A stretch of 32,426 nt of DNA from Bacteroidota bacterium (lineage in GTDB: Bacteria > Bacteroidota > Bacteroidia > CAILMK01). Location of the stretch: NCBI GenBank assembly GCA_013287095.1, contig JABDEJ010000018.1:1-32426 (forward strand). Direction: 5' to 3'. The notes below the pieces were generated by a model, which saw only the letters and a list, made by a program, of their open reading frames with translations, ran no database searches and had not been told where the DNA came from. Shown here piece by piece: positions 16,284-23,440 of this stretch (positions are counted from its first letter, which is position 1; each line of letters begins with the position of its first letter). Both the position numbers and the translations under genes were made by a program.

Positions 16284-16331
16284 GCTCATCGCTCTTCGCT
16301 CCCCGCTCTTCGCTCTCTCTGTCCTTCGCTC
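16284..16331. repeat. Heptanucleotide tandem array, unit GCTCTTC (array C)
   Basis: Units GCTCATC, GCTCTTC, GCTCCCC, GCTCTTC and GCTCTCT run in register from 16284, then the period breaks and a last copy ends at 16331. The array abuts the TAA stop (16333-16335) of the lipoprotein gene read on the minus strand. Confidence 0.75.
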
Positions 16332-16332
16332 T

Positions 16333-17232
16333 TTATTTTTGTACCAATACGTTAATGGTAAGCGCTCCATTGCCTGACGCATCGCCGCCACTTGCCTGTG
16401 CAATCTGTGCCAGCCCATATTTGCCTGTTTCTGTATAGAATGCAATAATTTGTCCCACTGCAAGCATATTTGCCCTTGTAGCTGGTGTAAAGCTTGCCCC
16501 GCCATTTATTGCTGTTGCAATATCAGCTGCTGAATGAATACTGCTAAAGTCTGTTATGGCTGTTGTATAAAAATTGGTGTTGTTTTTAAAAGTCCAGGTC
16601 TGAACACTATCCTCAGAAATTTTTCCGGTACCGGTTCCGAAAATTGCATCGGCAGGGGCAGCAAGGGTATAATTGTTGGTAGCATCATAGAAAAAGATCA
16701 TATCAATCAGTGACTGGTTAGAAGCTATTGAAGCCGTTTTTTTGCTATAAACAGTTCCATTTTTTGAATCAAAAAAACTTCCCTTACCAGATATGTCGTT
16801 ATAACTTGCAAGTAAAACGGTGGAATAACTATTGTAGTCAGGGATTACATTTATTATAGCTGAGGTGGTATCTGAATTTCCTTTACTATCGGCCACCGTG
16901 CAGGTAAGTTTAATTTTACCAGGTGTGCCTACAGGTACATGGTATTTTATTTTGACCCTTTCAGTTAAATTGGTCAAAGTAATTATGCTGCCGACCTGGG
17001 TGGCGGCCCCTCCATTAATGGATTGGGTAAAAGTAGCTGTAGAAAGTGTATTGCTACTGGAAGTAACAACAGTGAAATTGATAGAATCGCCATAAATGGC
17101 CGAAGTATCATGTGGCGATATGCTCGCAGCCACTGTTGGATTGTTCACTGTCGGGTTATTATTGGGTTTGGCACACCCGGTCCAGGTGATTACCACAACT
17201 ACCAATGCATAGAATAATGTCCTTTTTTTCAT
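16333..17232 (-). CDS. Ig-like lipoprotein, paralogue of the 17409 gene
   Basis: The product is 299 aa. The signal peptide ends in a lipobox-like VITWTGC (Cys20), followed by an Asn/Pro-rich linker. Residues about 35-130 form an Ig/PKD-like beta domain (SINFTVV to KLTCTVADSKGNSD). The C-terminal domain, from SYSTVLLASYNDISGKGSFF to GNGALTINVLVQK, aligns over its whole length with the neighbour at 17409-18296. Shared blocks include DMIFFYDATNNYTLAAPAD against DMVFFYGSTNQYTLAAPSD, and an ANML-x-x-G-x-I-FAF-type motif. The two are tandem paralogues from a duplication. Residues are too variable for a catalytic site to stand out; a surface-exposed binding or structural role is possible but not shown. 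Its promoter overlaps the terminator of the upstream paralogue. Array C follows its stop directly. Confidence 0.87.
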   Translation of the reverse strand: MKKRTLFYALVVVVITWTGCAKPNNNPTVNNPTVAASISPHDTSAIYGDSINFTVVTSSSNTLSTATFTQSINGGAATQVGSIITLTNLTERVKIKYHVPVGTPGKIKLTCTVADSKGNSDTTSAIINVIPDYNSYSTVLLASYNDISGKGSFFDSKNGTVYSKKTASIASNQSLIDMIFFYDATNNYTLAAPADAIFGTGTGKISEDSVQTWTFKNNTNFYTTAITDFSSIHSAADIATAINGGASFTPATRANMLAVGQIIAFYTETGKYGLAQIAQASGGDASGNGALTINVLVQK

Positions 17233-17325
17233 GATATGGCTTTTAAAATAGTGATACTTAATCTCGAAAAGAATTATTCATGGATAAGTAAAATTACTAA
17301 AACTGATCCAGATTCCGATTTTAAA

Positions 17326-17356
17326 CAAATATAAAATTCTTTGACTTAATACCAAA
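17326..17356 (-). promoter_or_regulatory. Exact-consensus Bacteroidetes promoter for the 16333-17232 lipoprotein
   Basis: On the minus strand TTTG (complement of 17353-17356) and TATATTTG (complement of 17326-17333) are 19 bases apart, a full consensus match. The -33 element lies inside the T tract of the preceding gene's terminator. The leader would be about 87 nt. Confidence 0.68.
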
Positions 17357-17395
17357 AAAAAGCCCGCGTTATTAAAATATAAGGCGGGCTTTTTA
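17353..17395 (-). terminator. Rho-independent terminator of the 17409 lipoprotein gene
   Basis: AAAAAGCCCGC ending at 17367 pairs with GCGGGCTTTTT at 17384-17394, an 11-bp stem with a 16-nt loop. On the minus strand it is followed by a run of T (complement of 17354-17361), 15 bases after the stop. Confidence 0.88.
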
Positions 17396-17408
17396 TAAAA
17401 TCGGGCGT

Positions 17409-18296
17409 CTATTTTTGTACGACAACCTGTATATGCATCTCGCCTTGTCCTGATGTGTTGCCACCGGTTTCATCCACCACCTTGCAAAGGCCGTATTTAT
17501 TGGCGGCGGTTTGGAATGCAAAGATATCACCCTGGGACAGCATATTTGCCTTAGTATCACTTGAGCCACTTGCATTATTATATGCGTTGGCAATATCCGC
17601 GGCTTTGGTGATTGAAGTGAAATCTGTGAGGTTTGTGAATTTGAAATTTGTAATGTTCTTAGTAGTCCAGTTTTGTATTCCAAGTGATGAAATCTGGTTT
17701 GAATTTGTTCCGAAGCTCCCGTCGCTTGGTGCGGCAAGCGTATATTGATTGGTAGATCCGTAAAAGAAGACCATATCAACCGCGCTCTGGTTTGAATTTG
17801 CTGTATTTACAGTATAAACTGTGTTGGTTGAAGATCCGTAAAAACTGCCGGCAGTTGCATCTGCATAGCTGCCAAGTAAAACTGCAGAATAGGCATTAAA
17901 ATCGGATGCTGCACCAACGGTAATGGTAGTGGTGGCAGTTTGGGTATTGCTTGCATCATCAACCGTAAAAGTAAGAACAATCTGCGTTCCTGAAGTTACA
18001 GAAGGCACATGGTAAGTATAGTTAAACTGGTAAGATTTGCCACTTAGTGTGTAGCTTTCAAGTTGTGAGGATGATCCGCTGCCAATAACTTCGGAAATTA
18101 CCACATCTTTCAAGGTGTTCTGATCCGTAATAGTGCAACTTATAGAAACACTATCACCTGCGCTTAAGGTTGCTATTGTTGGATTTAAAGTGACAGCAAT
18201 AGAACTGCCGCCTGGGGGAGTATCAGTTGGTTTCGTACATGAAGCCAATACCGTTGCCGAAGCTATCAGCAAATAGAATAATCTAACCTTTCTCAT
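17409..18296 (-). CDS. Ig-like lipoprotein, paralogue of the 16333 gene
   Basis: The product is 295 aa. The signal peptide ends in the lipobox VLASC (Cys19), followed by TKPTDTPPGGSS. Residues about 30-128 form an Ig-like beta domain with the Ser/Thr-rich pattern SAGDSVSISCTI and QIVLTFTVDDASN. The C-terminal region (about 130-295) contains SAVLLGSYADATAGSFYG, VDMVFFYGSTNQYTLAAPSD, FTSITKAADIANAY and KYGLCKVVDETGGNTSGQG. It is clearly the same protein type as the 299-aa neighbour. The shared end motif GxGxxxIxVxVQK makes the duplication evident. Membrane-anchored and probably surface-exposed; function unknown. A strong terminator lies at its 3' end, and a weak promoter (TTTG, N20, CAAATTTC) may lie before its start near 18370. 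Confidence 0.87.
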   Translation of the reverse strand: MRKVRLFYLLIASATVLASCTKPTDTPPGGSSIAVTLNPTIATLSAGDSVSISCTITDQNTLKDVVISEVIGSGSSSQLESYTLSGKSYQFNYTYHVPSVTSGTQIVLTFTVDDASNTQTATTTITVGAASDFNAYSAVLLGSYADATAGSFYGSSTNTVYTVNTANSNQSAVDMVFFYGSTNQYTLAAPSDGSFGTNSNQISSLGIQNWTTKNITNFKFTNLTDFTSITKAADIANAYNNASGSSDTKANMLSQGDIFAFQTAANKYGLCKVVDETGGNTSGQGEMHIQVVVQK

Positions 18297-18384
18297 AAAT
18301 GATCTTTTAATATTGTTTTTAAGTGTTTTGAATACGTATTAAGTCCCCTGAAATGAAATTTGGCTGCCAGTCATTTCAAAAACA

Positions 18385-18414
18385 AACCCCACAGGTTTTG
18401 AAATCTGTGGGGTT
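18385..18414 (-). terminator. Rho-independent terminator of the TPR lipoprotein gene
   Basis: AACCCCACAG at 18385-18394 pairs with CTGTGGGGTT at 18405-18414, a perfect 10-bp stem with a 10-nt loop. A T-rich tract follows on the minus strand. The gene it serves stops at 18436. Confidence 0.85.
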
Positions 18415-18435
18415 CTGTCTATAAAAATTGTTTTG

Positions 18436-20178
18436 TTATTTGATGGCGTTCTGGAATTCTACTTTGTTCCAGTACTTCTTAAACTCAAGGTCTGTTTTCG
18501 CCTGATCCCTGTAGCTGGCATCTCCTTTGACCGCAAGTGTAAGACTTGTGGTCATTAAATCCACATCGCCTTTACGTGCAGCTACAATAGCTCTCAGATA
18601 ATATACCTGAGGTGTTTTGTCAGTAATGCAATCAATCTTTGAAAGTGCATTATCGTAGTCGTTCTTCATGGTATATGCAAGAGCAACGTTATAATCACAC
18701 TGTTTTGAATCGAAACTGGCCACCGCATTGTCATAATCACCATATTTGATATAAAGGATACCAAGGTTATTACTTTCTTTCATGTTTTTGGCAGCAGCTT
18801 CACCATACAGGGCTTTGGCATCATCATATTTATGTAATTCGCGGTCCGCAACGCCCAAATTGCTGGCGATGGTATCGTTATTCGGCCATGTTTTGTGTGC
18901 CATGGTGAGGAAACTATCAGCATCTTTGTAATTCCCTTCTTTTAAAAGGATTGCTGCATAGTTGTTTTCGCCTGCCCAATCGTCAGGATATTTGGTCATA
19001 AGATATTTATAGGCTTTTTCTTTAGATGCATTGTCAGTTGCACTATTTGCATACTCAATTACTTCTTTTTTAGTCAAACCGTCAAATGAAGTTGATGCAA
19101 TAGAACGAATTTCAGTAATCTCCCTGTTTGGGAAAACACCTTCAAGATAAACTTCAGTTCTTCTCAATCTTGGGAGATAGTTATCTTTAAGGTCATCCCA
19201 TGATGGAAGTTTTTTGAGTGCAGCATTTTTCTCGTCGAAACTCATATTGTTGTTTACTATGGCCAAAACATCATCCTTTCCATTCATATTGGAAGCTGAC
19301 ATAATTCTTTTTAAACCCACCCAGTCATCACCGTTTTCATCAGGTTTTTTAAAGATATCTTCATCCTTTACAATACTAACGTGTTCTTTTTCGAGGATTT
19401 CTTTTACCTCTTTATAGCCACTTTCAGCCCTTTCATGAGTAAGTTCAAGATTCCTTTTTAGTTCTCCATCAGGCGAAGCATAAGAATGCAGTGTAATATT
19501 GGTGATCCTGAACTTAGGGTTGGAAACGATAGAATCAAGGAGCCTGGCAGCAGGGCCTATAAAAACAGAATCCCTAAGGAATCCTTCATTAATAACATAA
19601 TAAAAGATAACCCTGCGAGCACCTCCTACTGGGGTGGTATTGTCATAATAATATAAGTCATCTGTTGGGGCAACCGTAAGGGCTGTTGTGATCGTACCAA
19701 ACAAAGAATCTTTCTTGCTACCGGAAACACACTGATCTAACTCTTCGTATTTGGATACAAATTTTATAGTATAATCGAGTGTTAACATGGATTTCTTCAT
19801 ATCAGGAGTGTATTCCACGCGCTGATAATAAGAAAAACCACCACCTTGCTTGTAGCTGATTTTGGTAGCGCCTGCAACTCCCGTCACTTTTTCACCTACA
19901 AGGTATTTAGGTGGAAGCGGTTTTTCCTGTGTTCCATAGCGCAAAATTGGTTGGAACTTAACTGAAGCATTTTTGGCAAAGGTTCTAGGCGGAAACTTGC
20001 CCGTAATCTTAACCGTAATACTATCGCCCTTTACTTCGAGGACTTCAGGTTCGGCCTTGAATTTTACCTTCTCCAGGGCAGCGGACATCTTTTTTGGGCT
20101 GTTACAGGATGTCATAATAACGCCAGCAAACAAGCCAAATAGAGCCAATTTAGAAAGGTTTAGTCTGGTAGTATTCAT
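18436..20178 (-). CDS. TPR lipoprotein with OmpA-like middle region
   Basis: The product is 580 aa when started at the ATG at 20178. A longer frame from 20232 exists, but only the shorter one places the signal peptide and lipobox VIMTSC (Cys25) correctly. A beta-rich N-terminal region (about 30-190) is followed by a segment with ITLHSYASPDGELKRN and then ELTHERAES. This resembles the OmpA-type peptidoglycan-binding fold but is too degenerate to be sure. The C-terminal third (about 375-570) is a run of TPR helices: WAGENNYAAILLKEGNYKDA, NNLGILYIKYGDYDNAVASF, YNVALAYTMKNDYDNALSKI. It is probably an envelope scaffold or cell-wall-associated lipoprotein. TAGTTTTG at 20244-20251 (minus) is a possible -7 element with a poor -33. 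The terminator downstream is strong. Confidence 0.85.
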   Translation of the reverse strand: MNTTRLNLSKLALFGLFAGVIMTSCNSPKKMSAALEKVKFKAEPEVLEVKGDSITVKITGKFPPRTFAKNASVKFQPILRYGTQEKPLPPKYLVGEKVTGVAGATKISYKQGGGFSYYQRVEYTPDMKKSMLTLDYTIKFVSKYEELDQCVSGSKKDSLFGTITTALTVAPTDDLYYYDNTTPVGGARRVIFYYVINEGFLRDSVFIGPAARLLDSIVSNPKFRITNITLHSYASPDGELKRNLELTHERAESGYKEVKEILEKEHVSIVKDEDIFKKPDENGDDWVGLKRIMSASNMNGKDDVLAIVNNNMSFDEKNAALKKLPSWDDLKDNYLPRLRRTEVYLEGVFPNREITEIRSIASTSFDGLTKKEVIEYANSATDNASKEKAYKYLMTKYPDDWAGENNYAAILLKEGNYKDADSFLTMAHKTWPNNDTIASNLGVADRELHKYDDAKALYGEAAAKNMKESNNLGILYIKYGDYDNAVASFDSKQCDYNVALAYTMKNDYDNALSKIDCITDKTPQVYYLRAIVAARKGDVDLMTTSLTLAVKGDASYRDQAKTDLEFKKYWNKVEFQNAIK

Positions 20179-20273
20179 AGAATATTGGTTTTTTTTATAC
20201 ATTTGAAGTGAATTGTTTCTGGTACAGTTCATATATTCATTGGCAAAACTAAATAAATTTTAAATACAAGCTA

Positions 20274-20498
20274 TTGCTTCATAATAATTTTATATTTCTC
20301 ATCAAGGTTCAGGGCAAAAACAAAATCCCTGATTACGTGCAACTTAGGGACGAAGATTACAAGCTCATGGCCTATTTCAGGGCCGATAGACCTGAAAAAA
20401 CTCTTGCAAAATGTGGCTTTGAAGATCATATCTCCCGTTTTATCGAAATTATTAACAAAATGCCCTTTGGCAGAATGACTAAAATTTCACTTTTATGA
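20274..20498 (+). CDS. Small conserved-type protein coupled to the FtsE-like gene
   Basis: The 74-aa product includes KIPDYVQLRDEDYKLMAYFR and an EIINKMPFGRMTKISLL end, with no membrane segment. Its TGA overlaps the ATG of the ATPase gene as ATGA, so translation is probably coupled. I recall small proteins of this kind before FtsE-like genes in other Bacteroidetes, but I know of no function. The start is uncertain: TTG at 20274 is the first candidate, and there is no in-frame ATG before the conserved part. It may help or regulate the ATPase; that is inference from the coupling only. Confidence 0.65.
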   Translation: MLHNNFIFLIKVQGKNKIPDYVQLRDEDYKLMAYFRADRPEKTLAKCGFEDHISRFIEIINKMPFGRMTKISLL

Positions 20499-21166
20499 GC
20501 GAATATCTGGTTCATTTGGTAGGAGTACAATTATACCACCGAAAAAGTTTAACGCTCTCAGATATTAACCTGAGTATTTCCCCGGGGGAATTTGTTTACC
20601 TGATTGGAAAAACGGGGAGCGGAAAAACGACCTTGCTAAGATCTTTATATGGTGATATTTCTGTTACAGAGGGAGATATAACTGTGGCTGGATTCGATCT
20701 TAGGAAAATAAGCACCCGGAAAATTCCATATTTAAGAAGGAAACTTGGCATTATTTTCCAGGATTTTCAATTGCTTACTGACCGCAGTGTAAAAGATAAT
20801 CTTGTGTTTGTAATGAAAGCCACAGGTTGGAAAAGCAAGCAGCTTATTGACCGGCGTATTGAAGAGGTGCTCAATATGGTGTCACTTGAAGGGAAAGCTT
20901 ATAAAATGCCACATGAACTCTCTGGTGGTGAGCAGCAAAAGGTAGTCATAGCAAGGGCATTGATAAATGATCCGCTTGTTATTATTGCTGATGAACCTAC
21001 CGGGAACCTAGATCCTGATATTTCTGATGAAATTATCAATTTGCTGCATACCATCAAAAAAGATGGCGTCGCCGTTATCATGGCCACACATGATTACCGG
21101 ATTATTGAGAAATTTCCTTCAAGGATTATTAAAGTTGAGGACAATAAAGTGGCGGAGTTTAACTGA
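20495..21166 (+). CDS. ftsE: FtsE-type ABC transporter ATPase
   Basis: The 223-aa single ABC module has Walker A IGKTGSGKTTLL (38-45), a Q loop at IIFQDFQ (Gln89), signature LSGGEQQK (142-149), Walker B VIIADEP (162-168) and the switch His in MATHDYR. Length, absence of membrane segments and the GKTGSGKT pattern fit FtsE, the cytoplasmic ATPase that works with the membrane protein FtsX to control peptidoglycan hydrolases at division. No ftsX is adjacent: the downstream gene is convergent and encodes a glycosyltransferase, which agrees with Bacteroidetes genomes where ftsX is often elsewhere. MacB/LolD-type ATPases are close relatives, so the symbol is the most likely choice and not proven. 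Confidence 0.85.
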   Translation: MSEYLVHLVGVQLYHRKSLTLSDINLSISPGEFVYLIGKTGSGKTTLLRSLYGDISVTEGDITVAGFDLRKISTRKIPYLRRKLGIIFQDFQLLTDRSVKDNLVFVMKATGWKSKQLIDRRIEEVLNMVSLEGKAYKMPHELSGGEQQKVVIARALINDPLVIIADEPTGNLDPDISDEIINLLHTIKKDGVAVIMATHDYRIIEKFPSRIIKVEDNKVAEFN

Positions 21167-21201
21167 TATCCTCAGTTTTGATGTTGAAACATCATTAATA
21201 C

Positions 21202-22365
21202 CTATCTGACCGCATGTAATGGTTCAATGATTTCATTTGTTGGCATTTTAATCTGCCTGGCGAAATTTGCTGCATTTCTCTCGTTGTTAAAATGAACATT
21301 CAGGTAGGATTTTCTGGATTCAATTTCTTCTTCAGTAAAAGGAATATCTTTTAATTTTAGAAGTGTTTCCCTCGTGTTCTTTGGGGTGCGCGCAATATGA
21401 CACATAGGTTCAAGGCCTGTATGGTGTACCATTGCATCATTTACAATACAATGCCTCCCCTGGAAAAGTACATTTATTAACTTCAGTTTCATACCTGTAT
21501 TCTGAAACGTCGGCAGTATATTGATATGGGCTTCCGATATCAGGTTTGATATCTCCCCGGTTCCAGCTTTAGGCAGAAGATTAATATTGGGGCATTCTTC
21601 TACGGCTTTCCTCAATTCTTTTGATGGATTCATCCCCGCAATGATCAGGGGATAATCAAAATCCTTAAATACTTCCTTTGTAAGATAGAGAGCGGCTTCA
21701 TTGTTTTCTCCAATACCAAGATTGCCATGGTATAATGCAAATTCACCCTTGCCAGGGGTAGAAGTCACACTATTGTTGGCATGAAATGCCGGCAAATAAA
21801 TGACATCATCAAACTTCATTTTTAAGCTTTGATAATCGTCAGGAGAAATGGCAGCAATATATTCTGCACATTCCAAAACCTTTTCAAAAGACTTCAAACG
21901 AGAGGCTTCCGAATAAAAAAAATATTTCTTAAAAATATTCCGTTCAATACGGGCGAGGCTACGGTAATATATGTGCTCAATATTGTGCATCCGCACTATT
22001 TTCATCCTGTTTTTAAGGGCAGGATGCTCCAGGTAATGGCAGCAATGCAAGCCTTCAAAAATAATCGGATAATCGTCTTTCAGAAGGTTTTGCAAAATTT
22101 CAGGCGTATTGCGTGTAGCAACAATATAAGGCTGGCGGGTGAAGTAGGGGTCTTTAAAAATCTTACGTTTATAATAATATACTTTAAAACATAATTTTTC
22201 GAGTTCAGGGCTGGCTGGTCGTCCGTATTGATAACAATGCAAGTGAACCCTGATACCCAGGGCTGCGATCGCCTTTAATTTATAATAGACATCTATGACC
22301 CCTCCATAGTCAGCGGGGAAAGGAACGTTAAACGAAATGATGTGAATATCTTTACCGGATGTCAT
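21202..22365 (-). CDS. Glycosyltransferase, GT-B fold (GT4-like)
   Basis: The 387-aa product starts with the Rossmann-like segment IHIISFNVPFPADYGGVIDV, whose GG loop is typical of GT4-type enzymes. The C-terminal half contains ALYHGNLGIGENNEAALYL, then a PLIIAGMNPSKELR strand-loop, INLLPKAGTGEISNLI, and NILPTFQNTGMKLKLINVLF in the donor-binding region. The usual EPFG-type loop is replaced by QNTGMKLKL, as in several Bacteroidetes enzymes. It should transfer a sugar from a nucleotide donor to an envelope glycan; acceptor unknown. Its start overlaps the end of the next glycosyltransferase by 14 bases, and that gene overlaps recQ by 4, so the three are one operon read from recQ. Confidence 0.85.
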   Translation of the reverse strand: MTSGKDIHIISFNVPFPADYGGVIDVYYKLKAIAALGIRVHLHCYQYGRPASPELEKLCFKVYYYKRKIFKDPYFTRQPYIVATRNTPEILQNLLKDDYPIIFEGLHCCHYLEHPALKNRMKIVRMHNIEHIYYRSLARIERNIFKKYFFYSEASRLKSFEKVLECAEYIAAISPDDYQSLKMKFDDVIYLPAFHANNSVTSTPGKGEFALYHGNLGIGENNEAALYLTKEVFKDFDYPLIIAGMNPSKELRKAVEECPNINLLPKAGTGEISNLISEAHINILPTFQNTGMKLKLINVLFQGRHCIVNDAMVHHTGLEPMCHIARTPKNTRETLLKLKDIPFTEEEIESRKSYLNVHFNNERNAANFARQIKMPTNEIIEPLHAVR

Positions 22366-23440
22366 TGTATATGTCTATCAGTTTTTTTTCTTCAGTCTCC
22401 CAATTGAATATTTCCCTTGCGATCCGGCAACTCTCCCGAATCTGTTCATAATATTTCGGATCATTCAAAACTTTGTCCACAGATAATACGATTTCAGCGA
22501 CCGAAAGGTTAGTCATAATTCCAACATGATATGTATTATTAATAGCTTCATACTCTGGAAAAGGGTTTGATAATCCTGGCACACAAGCATGTACGTAGTC
22601 AAAAAATTTATTGCTGAGGGAATAGTAATAGCTCTTGCCAAGGTTCTCAAGCAAGTTGTAGCCCAAAAAGTCTTTTGGGGTTACAACTTCCAGTTCTTCG
22701 GGGCTTAACATCCCCAAAAAAATAACCTTATCCTGTAGGCCTGAATCCTTGACCAGCTTTCTCAGATATGTGCTCAAATCCCCTTCCCCCGCTAATAAAA
22801 GGCGTAAAGGTAATTGTTTCATACTTTCAATCAAAATTTCCAATCCTCTGCCTTTGTTGAGTGCGCCCTGGTATAATATAAATTTATCATCATCCTGTTT
22901 TTGTTCCACATTAATCTGCCTCAAAGGCGGCGCATTCATGATGACAAGAAACCTTTTATGATATATTTGTTCATACAGTTCAGCCAATGATGTGCTAACT
23001 GTGTAGCAAACATCCATTTTAGGCACAAAGGTTTTTTCTACCCATTTCCAGATATTCTGAACGACCGGCCGTTCCATGACTTCCGGTACTTCGGTGAAAT
23101 ACTCGTGTGCATCATACACCAGTCTTTTGCCTCTTATTTTACCGACTATGGCGCACGGCGCAATCGTATCCAGGTCTATTGCACAAATAATATCTGTTTT
23201 TTTAAACATCAGGTACAAAAACAGCCTCATGTTATATTCAATATAAAACAGCTTGCCTTTGGTGAAGAAGCAAGTCAATCTTGTTTGCTCAAAGCTTTTA
23301 GAAAGATTTGGCTTTGATTTTTTTAACTTTCTGCCGACCAATGTAACAGAATACCCTGCATTCTGGAGGCTGCCGCATATCCTGTGCATCCTCCGATCGT
23401 TGTTCAGATCGTTTGTTACTGCGAAAACAATCTCTTTCAT
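22352..23440 (-). CDS. Glycosyltransferase, GT-B fold (GT4-like)
   Basis: The 362-aa product has the GT-B layout. Its N-terminal domain starts MKEIVFAVTNDLNNDRRMHR and holds the acceptor-side stretch VYDAHEYFTEVPEV. The C-terminal domain begins near KFILYQGALNKGRGLEILIE and includes LLLAGEGDLSTYLRKLV. The nucleotide-binding loop, SYYYSLSNKFFDYVHACVPG, lacks the EPFGxxxxE motif in its classic form but keeps the helix that follows. A role in exopolysaccharide or lipopolysaccharide assembly is likely from the family, but no other glycan genes are adjacent. The ATG overlaps the recQ stop as ATGA, indicating translational coupling to the helicase. Confidence 0.86.
   Translation of the reverse strand: MKEIVFAVTNDLNNDRRMHRICGSLQNAGYSVTLVGRKLKKSKPNLSKSFEQTRLTCFFTKGKLFYIEYNMRLFLYLMFKKTDIICAIDLDTIAPCAIVGKIRGKRLVYDAHEYFTEVPEVMERPVVQNIWKWVEKTFVPKMDVCYTVSTSLAELYEQIYHKRFLVIMNAPPLRQINVEQKQDDDKFILYQGALNKGRGLEILIESMKQLPLRLLLAGEGDLSTYLRKLVKDSGLQDKVIFLGMLSPEELEVVTPKDFLGYNLLENLGKSYYYSLSNKFFDYVHACVPGLSNPFPEYEAINNTYHVGIMTNLSVAEIVLSVDKVLNDPKYYEQIRESCRIAREIFNWETEEKKLIDIYNDIR

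Noticed and set aside
15060..16335. CRISPR array
   Set aside because: The tandem repeats have 7-base units without spacers, and no cas gene is present.
18436..20232. Longer start of the TPR lipoprotein at 20232
   Set aside because: The extra 18 residues would precede the signal peptide, and the ATG at 20178 places the lipobox at the normal distance.
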